Positions 1-6,443 of a stretch of DNA of 6,573 nucleotides are shown here, one piece after another. Source of the stretch: Chloroflexota bacterium. Its GTDB lineage: Bacteria > Chloroflexota > Dehalococcoidia > Dehalococcoidales > UBA2162. The position numbers and the translations under genes are program-made. Numbering within the stretch: the stretch's first letter is position 1; each line of letters opens with the position of its first letter. The notes below the pieces were generated by a model. It was not told where the DNA came from and ran no database searches. It worked only from the letters and a program-made list of their open reading frames with translations. The stretch is from assembly GCA_016202555.1 (NCBI GenBank), contig JACQOL010000127.1:1-6573 (forward strand), written 5' to 3'.

Positions 1-2
1 AG

Positions 3-302
3 ATAGTCGAGGCATCATTACCAGTCATGATTAGCGAAGTGCGGGAAATTAACCAACCTCGCTATCCGACCGTACTAATGAGGCTGATGTCCGAGGATGC
101 CAAGGTAACCATCTGGAATAACAAGGTAATGAACCTGGCCGAAGAAACTATCGGACTGAAGGGCTCGGCAACCCAGGTGCGCCGAATCTTTTCGCCGGAA
201 AGAACCAAGGGTGAGCTACTGGGTGACGGAGTAAAACAGCCCGAGGAAACAGCCCATTTATTAATCAACACTCTACTTAAAAAAGACATCATCTCCCTTT
301 AG
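3..302 (+). CDS. etfB: Electron transfer flavoprotein beta subunit (EtfB/FixA), 3' part only
   Basis: This is the last 99 codons of a gene that starts before the window. The frame is open to the left edge, so the ATG at 27 is internal and not a start. Visible features of the ETF beta C-terminal region are the stretch LPVMISEVREINQPRYPT, where family members have a similar 'lPaVisv..e.NePRYPs' segment, and the later GLKGSATQV followed by IFSPER. EtfB pairs with EtfA to form a soluble flavoprotein that takes electrons from dehydrogenases, typically acyl-CoA dehydrogenases. The N-terminal nucleotide-binding part, which would help tell a bifurcating from a non-bifurcating ETF, is outside the window. 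The stop TAG lies 14 bp before etfA, so the two are almost certainly co-transcribed. I am confident of the family but cannot assign the subgroup. Confidence 0.92.
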   Translation: MVEASLPVMISEVREINQPRYPTVLMRLMSEDAKVTIWNNKVMNLAEETIGLKGSATQVRRIFSPERTKGELLGDGVKQPEETAHLLINTLLKKDIISL

Positions 303-305
303 ATA

Positions 306-310
306 TAAGG
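306..310 (+). promoter_or_regulatory. Ribosome binding site of etfA
   Basis: TAAGG lies six bases before the ATG at 317, within the 14-bp gap after etfB. It is a modest but correctly spaced Shine-Dalgarno sequence and supports the ATG at 317 as the start. Confidence 0.55.
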
Positions 311-316
311 CTAATT

Positions 317-1696
317 ATGGCAGAAAAAAGAAGAGTAAGGAAACCTCTGGGCGTATCCCGGCTCATCCCGGGCAAGTGTATTGCCTGCGGAGCTCGCTGC
401 CAGAGCGTTTGTCCCACGAAAGCCTCAGCGATAGAAATGAATGACAGGGGCGAGCCAATCATCGATATAACGAAGTGCACCGGCTGCCTCCGCTGCATCA
501 GGATTTGCCCGGCCAAAGCTCTGGAGATTTATTTCACCCCTGAACAGCAGAAAATTCTTGATGAAATCGCCAAACAAACGGTCGCCACCGTACCTGAAGC
601 GGAGGAGGAAGCGGAAGAGAAAGATGAAGTTACCACCAAACTTAAAGAGTATAAGGGTGTCTGGGTCTATGTGGAACACACCGATGGTCAACCAGCCCAT
701 GTCTCCTGGGAACTACTGGGCGTCGGAGCCGACCTGGCAAAAACCTTAGATGAGGAACTATGCGCCGTAGTTATCGGTGACCACGTAGAGCATTTATGTA
801 AGGAATCTTTTGCCTATGGCGCGAATAAGGTCTACCTGATAGATGATGCGGTATTTCATTATTACCGCACCGAACCATATTACCGAGCGATTTGCTACCT
901 GGCAAACAAATATAAACCGGAAATAATATTGATTGGAGCGACCGGCTTAGGACGGGATTTAGCTGGTGCCGTGGCCACTGAACTCAACACTGGACTAACC
1001 GCAGACTGCACTGGACTGAGTATTGACGCAAAGAGATTCTTGTTGCAGACCCGTCCTGCCTTTGGCGGTAATATCCTAGCTACCATTCTGACCGAGCGCA
1101 CCAGGCCCCAGATGGCCTCAGTTCGGCCGCATGTAATGCCCCTACCAGAGAAGGATACTTCTCTTAAAGGCAAGATAATCCACGAGTTCCTAACCAGCAA
1201 AGAAGATGAAATCACCACCAAAGTGCTGGAGGTAATTGACGACCGGCATAGCGACACGGTGGATATCACCGCCGCCGAGATAATCGTCGCCGGTGGACGC
1301 GGCATGCAGGCTCAGGCGAACTTCCAAATCCTGCAAGAACTAGCTGATGAACTAGGTGGAGTTGTTGCTGCCTCACGAGCTCCCGTCGACGCCGGCTGGA
1401 TACCTGCGGAACGCCAGGTCGGCCAGACTGGTAAGACAGTGAGACCCAAGATTTATATTGCCTGCGGTATCAGCGGGGCTATTCAACATCTGGTAGGGAT
1501 GCAAGAATCAGACGTGATTATCGCCATTAACCGTGATAAGCAGGCACCCATCTTTGAGGTTGCCACTTATGGCATTATCGGTGACCTCTTTCAGATAGTG
1601 CCAGCTATTACCAAGCATATTAGAGGGCTACGTGCCAGTAAAGAAGCATCAGAAAATAGAGCTGCTCAGCAAAAAGGGGTCCACCGTGTCACCTAA
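317..1696 (+). CDS. etfA: Electron transfer flavoprotein alpha subunit with N-terminal 2x[4Fe-4S] ferredoxin domain
   Basis: This is an ETF alpha subunit of 459 aa, longer than the roughly 310-330 aa of a plain EtfA because of an added ferredoxin domain. Residues 1-70 hold two cysteine motifs: C21, C24, C28 and C32-P, then C54, C57, C60 and C64-P. An acidic linker (about 85-103) leads into the ETF N-terminal domain (about 110-290). The C-terminal FAD domain shows AGGRGM (325-330), SRAPVDAGWIP (353-363), QVGQTGKTVRP (367-377) and CGISGAIQHLVGM (383-395). R354, T371 and H391 correspond to the FAD-contacting Arg, Thr and His of human ETF alpha. The last ~25 residues are a charged tail. By family knowledge the protein holds FAD and accepts electrons from acyl-CoA dehydrogenase-type enzymes. 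The ferredoxin domain suggests an additional electron entry or exit, which is inference. The gene follows etfB by 14 bp and overlaps the preferred start of the next gene by 11 bp. Confidence 0.95.
   Translation: MAEKRRVRKPLGVSRLIPGKCIACGARCQSVCPTKASAIEMNDRGEPIIDITKCTGCLRCIRICPAKALEIYFTPEQQKILDEIAKQTVATVPEAEEEAEEKDEVTTKLKEYKGVWVYVEHTDGQPAHVSWELLGVGADLAKTLDEELCAVVIGDHVEHLCKESFAYGANKVYLIDDAVFHYYRTEPYYRAICYLANKYKPEIILIGATGLGRDLAGAVATELNTGLTADCTGLSIDAKRFLLQTRPAFGGNILATILTERTRPQMASVRPHVMPLPEKDTSLKGKIIHEFLTSKEDEITTKVLEVIDDRHSDTVDITAAEIIVAGGRGMQAQANFQILQELADELGGVVAASRAPVDAGWIPAERQVGQTGKTVRPKIYIACGISGAIQHLVGMQESDVIIAINRDKQAPIFEVATYGIIGDLFQIVPAITKHIRGLRASKEASENRAAQQKGVHRVT
1674..1679 (+). promoter_or_regulatory. 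Ribosome binding site that favours the GTG start at 1686
   Basis: AAGGGG lies inside the end of etfA, six bases before the GTG at 1686. It fixes the preferred start of the membrane oxidoreductase. The other in-frame GTG, at 1632, has a weaker-placed GAGGG (1623-1627) and would need a 65-bp overlap with etfA. It would also add 18 hydrophilic residues before the first membrane span. Confidence 0.6.
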
Positions 1697-3668
1697 TCTC
1701 ACCGTATTTAGCGTCATCGCTTCCGTTGCCATCCTGCTTTTTTTCGGGAGTCTTTATACTCGTTTCCGACTGGTGACCCTGGGCAAATCAGAAGACCGCT
1801 TCAGCCAAGTTGGCAAACGGATTCGAAATATGCTCCTTTACGCCTTTGCTCAGCGGCGAGTAGTTACCAACAGCTACCGTTTTGGCTTAAACCATGTCAT
1901 TTTCTTCTGGTCCTTTTTCATATTAGCGTTGGTCAATATAGTAGCTTTACTAAGCGGCCTTTTCCCTGATTATATCAATCTATCACGGCTACCGAATGGC
2001 ACCTATCACTCTCTAGCTTTAATATTTGAGCTGGCATGGCCCATAGCTTTACTTTGCGTTATCATCGCTATTGTTCGGCGGGTTGCTTTTCGTCCCGGTT
2101 ATGTACTGCCGCTACAGGCAGATGCCCTGATTATCCTCACTCTCTTTATTGGCTTAATGGTTGGCTTTTACGGTCGGCAAGCCAGCCAGATTGCCCAGGG
2201 TGGCATCGCGGGAGCCAGCTATATGCCAATCGCTAACTTTATCGCCTCTACCTTTTACTCAGGGAGGAGCGTCGAAACTCTAACTCAGCAGGCTAACTTC
2301 TTCTGGTGGCTACACGCCATCTTCCTCCTGGTTTTCCTCAATTATCTCGGCTACACCAAACACACGCATATTCTGGCTGCTATACCCAACTGCTTTTTCA
2401 AGAGTATGGAAAAGGTTACTACTCAGCCGCGAGAAGAGTTCAAGAAGGGCAATAGCTTTGGTACCGGACAAGTAGACCAATTTCGCTGGAAAGACCTCTT
2501 CGACTCTTATGCTTGCACCGAATGCGGTCGCTGCTCGGATGCTTGCCCGGCAACATTCACTAATAAACCACTCGACCCACGGCTGGTTATCCAGGATATT
2601 AAACTCAATTTACTAAAAAACGGTCAGCGACTACTCAGTAATGAAAAACCGGTAATGCCCCTGATTGGGCCTGAGGGTGAAGGGACTGTCTCTGAAGAGA
2701 GTATCTGGGCGTGTACTACCTGCGCCGCCTGTATGGAAGTATGTCCCGTGTTTATCGAACATGTACCCAAACTCGTTAGTATGCGCCGGGACCTGGTGGA
2801 AATGAAAGCCAAGTTCCCCCCAGAATTGCTGACCTTTTTTGAAAACATCGAGCAGCGCAGTAACCCCTGGGGAGCCGCTCCCTCCGACCGCCTCAAGTGG
2901 GCTGCCGAAATTGAAACCAAACCGTTTACTGCCGGTAAAACCGAATATTTATTCTATGTGGGTTGTGCCGGCTCCTTTGACGCCCGTAACAAACAGGTAA
3001 CCCTGGCAACAGCCAAAATTCTGGATGCATCAGGTATTTCTTGGGGTATCTTAGGCAAAGATGAAAAGTGCTGTGGCGATAGTTTACGCCGACTGGGTAA
3101 TGAATTCGTCTTTGACAGCATGGTTAAAGAGAATATCAATATATTTAAAAAAGCTGGCGTCAAAAAGATTATCACGCAGTGCCCGCATTGCTACAGTACC
3201 TTTAAGAATGACTACCGTCAGTATGGTGCCGAATTAGAAGTCATCCACCACACCGAATTGATTAACCAGCTAATCAAGGAAAATAGGCTGAAATTGAACG
3301 GAAGCCGAGACCTGGGTAATGTAGTGTTTCATGATTCCTGTTACCTGGGACGCTATAATGAAATCTACGAAGCACCGCGTGAAGCTATCGCCTCGGTTAC
3401 CGGGCAGACCCCGACCGAAATGACACGGCACAATGAGAGGTCTTTTTGTTGCGGCGCCGGTGGTGGGCGGATGTGGATGGAAGAAAATATCGGCAAGCGG
3501 ATTAACCTGGAACGTGTCGAAGAAGCTCTGAAAAAAGACCCGAGGACGATTTGCGTTTGCTGCCCCTACTGCATGACGATGTTTGAAGACGGGCTGAAAG
3601 ACGAAAAAGCTAGCGATAAAGTGCAGGTACTTGACCTTGCTGAGATTGTTGCCAGAGCTTTGAAATAA
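1686..3668 (+). CDS. Membrane-bound heterodisulfide reductase-like Fe-S oxidoreductase, probable ETF:(methyl)menaquinone oxidoreductase (EMO)
   Basis: From the GTG at 1686 the product is 660 aa; a GTG at 1632 would give 678. The N-terminal third is a membrane domain with five likely spans (about 5-24, 67-90, 108-130, 146-163, 203-222). Arg/Lys-rich loops at 26-65 and 131-136 place the C-terminal part in the cytoplasm. Histidines H70, H108, H210, H226 and H228 lie at the ends of spans and are candidate heme b ligands. A ferredoxin domain follows, with C277, C280, C283, C287-P and C343, C346, C349, C353-P. Two complete CCG (DUF224) domains come next: C427, CC462-463, C499/C502, and C552, CC588-589, C626/C629. 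This layout is that of a NarI/HdrE-like membrane part fused to HdrD, as in the EMO proteins of syntrophic and fatty-acid-degrading anaerobes. Those proteins pass electrons between ETF and menaquinone. Position directly behind etfBA supports this role. A partner other than ETF, such as a disulfide substrate, cannot be excluded. Confidence 0.86.
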   Translation: MSPNLTVFSVIASVAILLFFGSLYTRFRLVTLGKSEDRFSQVGKRIRNMLLYAFAQRRVVTNSYRFGLNHVIFFWSFFILALVNIVALLSGLFPDYINLSRLPNGTYHSLALIFELAWPIALLCVIIAIVRRVAFRPGYVLPLQADALIILTLFIGLMVGFYGRQASQIAQGGIAGASYMPIANFIASTFYSGRSVETLTQQANFFWWLHAIFLLVFLNYLGYTKHTHILAAIPNCFFKSMEKVTTQPREEFKKGNSFGTGQVDQFRWKDLFDSYACTECGRCSDACPATFTNKPLDPRLVIQDIKLNLLKNGQRLLSNEKPVMPLIGPEGEGTVSEESIWACTTCAACMEVCPVFIEHVPKLVSMRRDLVEMKAKFPPELLTFFENIEQRSNPWGAAPSDRLKWAAEIETKPFTAGKTEYLFYVGCAGSFDARNKQVTLATAKILDASGISWGILGKDEKCCGDSLRRLGNEFVFDSMVKENINIFKKAGVKKIITQCPHCYSTFKNDYRQYGAELEVIHHTELINQLIKENRLKLNGSRDLGNVVFHDSCYLGRYNEIYEAPREAIASVTGQTPTEMTRHNERSFCCGAGGGRMWMEENIGKRINLERVEEALKKDPRTICVCCPYCMTMFEDGLKDEKASDKVQVLDLAEIVARALK

Positions 3669-3695
3669 ACTGAATTGTTAACTCAAATATCAGTT
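3668..3695. terminator. Weak AT-rich hairpin at the convergent gene junction
   Basis: AACTGA (3668-3673) and TCAGTT (3690-3695) are perfect inverted repeats. Between them ATTG and CAA(A)T can pair imperfectly around a TTAACT loop. The hairpin fills almost all of the 25 bp between the stop codons of the oxidoreductase and trpA, so it could help end transcription from both sides. It is AT-rich and has no following T-run on either strand, so it is not a classical intrinsic terminator. The call is tentative. Confidence 0.25.
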
Positions 3696-4491
3696 ATCGC
3701 TTCTTCCCGACTGGCTCATCAAGGGCACGCCTTAGCCCGGTGATAAAATCACCCACCGGCCCTAAAAAGTTATTCTCAACCTCCATCAGCTGAATCAAAC
3801 GGCTGCCGACAATAACACCATCAGCGATACTAGCTACCCGCTTTGCCTGTTCCGGAGTAGAGATGCCGAAACCAACACAGAGCGGTTGCCTGGCTACCTG
3901 CCTCACCCGAGCGGCAAATGCCTCTAAATCAGCCGGTAATTTATTCCTGGCCCCGGTAACCCCGGCCACTGAAACCAGATAGATAAACCCGCGAGACCTC
4001 TCAGCGACCAGCCTGATGCGCTCCGGAGTGCTGGTCGGCGCCAGCAGGTAAATAAGGTCGATGTCCTGCTTCCGAGTAATTGCCTCAAGCTCCAAACCTT
4101 CCTCCGGAGGTAAGTCAGGTATGATTAACCCGTCGACACCCGACCTGGCACAGGCGCTGACGAATTTTCCCAGACCATAGCTAAAGACCGGGTTAAAATA
4201 GGTCATCAAAACCAGCGGTATCTTCACCTTTTCTCTCAACTGCCCGGCTATTTTGAGGCAAGTTTCCGGAGTAACCCCATTCTCCAAAGCCCGGAAGCTC
4301 GCCTGCTGGATAGTAACCCCATCAGCCAGGGGGTCAGAGAAGGGGATACCAAGCTCAACGATATCGCAACCGCAGCTGGCAAGCAGCGGGACTACCTCCA
4401 GGGTGGATTCAAGGCTGGGATAGCCGACGGTAACATAAGGAATCAGAGCAACATGACCCGGCCGGTTAAAGGCAGCAGCAATACGGCTCAA
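3694..4491 (-). CDS. trpA: Tryptophan synthase alpha subunit
   Basis: TrpA splits indole-3-glycerol phosphate into indole and glyceraldehyde 3-phosphate and passes indole to TrpB in the alpha2beta2 complex in the cytoplasm. The 265-aa length is normal for the family. The TIM-barrel landmarks are all present. [14 protein letters not shown] contains E46 and D57, the counterparts of catalytic Glu49 and Asp60 of the Salmonella enzyme. MTYFNPV spans 96-102 and IPDLPPEE spans 124-131. The mobile loop [12 protein letters not shown] is at 175-186, and the phosphate-binding GFGIS (207-211) and GSR (229-231) follow. The start is a TTG at 4491, overlapping the TGA of trpB as TTGA. A GGGGGTGA Shine-Dalgarno stretch inside the end of trpB supports it, and no better start gives the expected N-terminus. 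Translation is probably coupled to trpB. It is the last gene of the trp cluster here and ends 25 bp from the convergent oxidoreductase gene. Confidence 0.97.
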   Translation of the reverse strand: MSRIAAAFNRPGHVALIPYVTVGYPSLESTLEVVPLLASCGCDIVELGIPFSDPLADGVTIQQASFRALENGVTPETCLKIAGQLREKVKIPLVLMTYFNPVFSYGLGKFVSACARSGVDGLIIPDLPPEEGLELEAITRKQDIDLIYLLAPTSTPERIRLVAERSRGFIYLVSVAGVTGARNKLPADLEAFAARVRQVARQPLCVGFGISTPEQAKRVASIADGVIVGSRLIQLMEVENNFLGPVGDFITGLRRALDEPVGKKR

Positions 4492-5672
4492 AGTTTCACC
4501 CCCAGTGCTTCGGCGACGATACCCATATCTTTATCGCCTCGCCCGGAGAGATTGACGACAATAATTTGCTCCTGAGCCAGAGAACCAGCCATCTTGACTG
4601 CGTGGAAAATGGCGTGAGCCGATTCCAGAGCGGGAGTAATACCCTCAGCACGGCACAACAGTTGAAAACCTTCCAGAGCTTCTTCATCACTAACAGCGAC
4701 ATAGCTAGCACGCCCGCTATCTTTGAGGTAGCTGTGCTCTGGTCCAACACCGGGATAGTCCAACCCGGCCGAGATGCTATGCGTCTCTTTAATTTGCCCG
4801 TAACTGTCCTGAAGAACATAGGATTTTGACCCGTGGAGCACGCCCACCCTGCCCGCCATTAGTGTAGCAGCATGCTCACCGGTGTCAAGCCCCCTCCCTG
4901 CTGCCTCCACACCGATAAGCTTAACTTCCTTATCATTTAAGAAGGGATAGAAAATACCCATGGCGTTACTACCCCCACCGACACAGGCAACAATATAGTC
5001 GGGCAGGCGTCCTGCTTGAGCCAGTATTTGTTGCCTCGTTTCTTTACCGATTACCGACTGAAAGTCACGCACCATCATTGGATAGGGATAGGGCCCAACC
5101 ACTGAGCCGAGCAGGTAATAGGTATCCCTGGCGTTGGTTACCCAATCCCTGATTGCCTCGTTAATAGCGTCCTTTAGCGTCTGGCTGCCACTGGTAACCG
5201 ACCTCACCTCGGCGCCCATCAGCTTCATCCGAAAAACATTAAGGGACTGGCGGTGAATATCTTTCTCACCCATATAAATGATACAATCCAGCCCCAACAT
5301 AGCGCAGACCGCCGCCGTCGCCACCCCGTGCTGTCCGGCCCCGGTCTCGGCAATAATTCTCTTTTTGCCCATCCGTCGGGCAAGCAATCCCTGCCCCAGA
5401 GCATTGTTAATCTTATGGGCGCCGGTATGAGCCATATCTTCCCTCTTCAGGAAAATCCGGGCGCCACCAGCGTGCCTGGTCAGCTTGGCTGCCAGATAAA
5501 GTGGCGTTGGTCTGCCCGAATAGTCACGAGACAGCAAGTCAAACTCAGCCCAGAAGGCAGTATCAGCTTTCAGTCCTTCATAAGCGATTGACAGCTCATC
5601 CAGAACTGGCATCAAGGTTTCCGGGACAAACTGCCCCCCATATTCGCCAAAGTAGCCTTTTTTATCCGGCAT
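4488..5672 (-). CDS. trpB: Tryptophan synthase beta subunit
   Basis: TrpB is the PLP enzyme that condenses indole with L-serine to L-tryptophan, in complex with TrpA. Counted from the ATG at 5672 the protein is 394 aa, a normal TrpB1-type length. Key residues fall at the same numbers as in the Salmonella enzyme: K87, which forms the PLP Schiff base (within HTGAHKINN); E109, the catalytic glutamate (in ETGAGQHG); GGGSN at 232-236, which holds the PLP phosphate; and D305 (in [13 protein letters not shown]). The N-terminal [17 protein letters not shown] is also typical. A TTG one codon upstream (5675) is an alternative start. It lies closer to the ideal distance from the AAGGGGGTGG ribosome site, so the choice between the two is open by one residue. 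The gene is separated from trpF by 87 bp and overlaps trpA by 4 bp. Confidence 0.97.
   Translation of the reverse strand: MPDKKGYFGEYGGQFVPETLMPVLDELSIAYEGLKADTAFWAEFDLLSRDYSGRPTPLYLAAKLTRHAGGARIFLKREDMAHTGAHKINNALGQGLLARRMGKKRIIAETGAGQHGVATAAVCAMLGLDCIIYMGEKDIHRQSLNVFRMKLMGAEVRSVTSGSQTLKDAINEAIRDWVTNARDTYYLLGSVVGPYPYPMMVRDFQSVIGKETRQQILAQAGRLPDYIVACVGGGSNAMGIFYPFLNDKEVKLIGVEAAGRGLDTGEHAATLMAGRVGVLHGSKSYVLQDSYGQIKETHSISAGLDYPGVGPEHSYLKDSGRASYVAVSDEEALEGFQLLCRAEGITPALESAHAIFHAVKMAGSLAQEQIIVVNLSGRGDKDMGIVAEALGVKL
4495..4502 (-). promoter_or_regulatory. Ribosome binding site for the TTG start of trpA
   Basis: On the minus strand GGGGGTGA, formed by the last codons of trpB, ends a few bases before the TTG at 4491. 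A strong G-rich ribosome site offsets the weak TTG start and fits translational coupling through the TTGA stop/start overlap. Confidence 0.5.
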
Positions 5673-5680
5673 CAATAACC

Positions 5681-5690
5681 ACCACCCCCT
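5681..5690 (-). promoter_or_regulatory. Ribosome binding site of trpB
   Basis: On the minus strand AAGGGGGTGG closely matches the consensus AAGGAGGTG. Its G-run core sits about 9 bases from the TTG at 5675 and about 12 from the ATG at 5672. It shows that trpB is translated from its own strong site, unlike the overlapping starts of trpA and trpF. Confidence 0.6.
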
Positions 5691-5708
5691 TTTTAGATTA
5701 TTAAATAA

Positions 5709-5755
5709 CCCCTCACCCTTTATCCCTCTCCTCTTAAAAGGGAGAGGGAAGAGGA
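5709..5755. repeat. Palindromic dispersed-repeat-like element between trpF and trpB
   Basis: The 87-bp spacer between trpF and trpB carries a perfect 9-bp stem: TCCCTCTCC at 5723-5731 and GGAGAGGGA at 5741-5749. The intervening 9 bases can extend it by a few pairs. CCCCTCACCC precedes it and AAGAGGA follows; the latter can pair alternatively with TCCTCTT (5729-5735). This purine/pyrimidine-strand-biased palindrome resembles small intergenic repeats of the CCCTCACCC...CCCTCTCC type found in multiple copies in various bacterial genomes. Only one copy is in the window, so its repeat nature is inference. On the minus strand the stem follows the trpF stop but has no T-run, so it is unlikely to be an intrinsic terminator. 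It could be an mRNA-stabilising hairpin within the trp transcript. Confidence 0.5.
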
Positions 5756-5759
5756 TTTC

Positions 5760-6443
5760 TTAACTGGGCTTCGCCCCTTTCAATCCCCCTAATACACCGG
5801 CCTGCCTCACCACCTGTATAAAATCCCTGATTTTGGTCGTGTCTTTTTGACCACCAGTCTCAACACCGCTGGAGACATCAACCCCCCAGGGTTGAACCTC
5901 CCTGACCAGTTGCCCGACATTATCCAGGGTCAGTCCTCCAGCCACCATCACCGGAAACCGTGCTGACACATCTTTTGCCAGTTGCCGGTCAAAGACCTGC
6001 CCAGTCCCTCCGTAAGCCTCCCCGCTATGTGTATCCAGAAGGCAGATAAACTCCTTTTTCCCCAACAACCGGTAACCCTTCTCAATATCAGCTAGGATTT
6101 CACTACTTTTTTGCCGACCCGATATATGAAAAACCTTAATCAACGGCTTGTCAATCTGCCGGCAGTAGTCCCAGCTTTCATTACCACTGAGTTGCACCCG
6201 GTCCAATTGGCAATACTCAGCAATCTGATTAACCTCTTGAGCGTCTAAATTAACAAAAACACCCACCACCTGCGGATGTTCTTTCAAAGCGTGAACCGCC
6301 TTAACTATCGGCAAGGCTTGCTCCGCCGAAACCTGGCGCCGGCTGGGAGCGAAGATTAGCCCTAAGAAATTAGCCCCAGCTTCAGCCGCCACCAAGGCAG
6401 ATTCTATTTCAGATAATCCGCAAATCTTAACCTGAGTCATCAT
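5760..6443 (-). CDS. trpF: Phosphoribosylanthranilate isomerase
   Basis: TrpF converts N-(5'-phosphoribosyl)anthranilate to the carboxyphenylamino-deoxyribulose phosphate used by TrpC. The 227-aa protein is a single TIM barrel. VKICG holds catalytic Cys8 and LLDTHSG holds catalytic Asp137 (Cys7 and Asp126 in the Thermotoga enzyme). [13 protein letters not shown] spans 27-39, and YGGTGQVFD (144-152), [10 protein letters not shown] and [15 protein letters not shown] complete the phosphate-binding half. Two conserved positions differ from the usual pattern: VQLSG (83-87), where most members have QLHG, and FDR where FDW is common. Neither is a catalytic residue. The start is the ATG at 6443, which overlaps the trpC stop as ATGA; a second ATG follows directly. 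The C-terminal 12 residues ([12 protein letters not shown]) extend past the usual end of the family. Confidence 0.96.
   Translation of the reverse strand: MMTQVKICGLSEIESALVAAEAGANFLGLIFAPSRRQVSAEQALPIVKAVHALKEHPQVVGVFVNLDAQEVNQIAEYCQLDRVQLSGNESWDYCRQIDKPLIKVFHISGRQKSSEILADIEKGYRLLGKKEFICLLDTHSGEAYGGTGQVFDRQLAKDVSARFPVMVAGGLTLDNVGQLVREVQPWGVDVSSGVETGGQKDTTKIRDFIQVVRQAGVLGGLKGAKPS

Noticed and set aside
895..1305. 136-codon open frame on the minus strand inside etfA
   Set aside because: It lies fully antisense to a well-supported EtfA reading frame, has a composition dominated by Ser/Val/Pro as antisense shadows do, and shows no recognisable motif or ribosome site.
2624..2920. 98-codon minus-strand open frame inside the membrane oxidoreductase
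   Set aside because: It is antisense to the conserved Fe-S region with C343-C353; no domain features or independent signals are seen.
1686..3668. Considered as HdrD, DsrK or glycolate oxidase GlcF-type protein
   Set aside because: These share the ferredoxin plus CCG layout but lack the fused five-span N-terminal domain in the same chain. Adjacency to etfBA fits EMO better, although family-level certainty needs a phylogeny.
5253..5591. 112-codon plus-strand open frame opposite trpB
   Set aside because: It is antisense to the most conserved part of TrpB, including the PLP lysine; it is a by-product of that gene's codon pattern.
5690..5708. AT-rich stretch upstream of trpB as an internal promoter
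   Set aside because: A TATTTAATAAT run on the minus strand resembles a -10 box, but no matching -35 element is seen at the right distance, so the support is too weak to list.
5723..5749. Palindrome considered as an intrinsic terminator or a trp attenuator
   Set aside because: There is no T-run after the stem on either strand. No leader peptide with Trp codons is present upstream of trpB, and the site lies within the operon and not before it.
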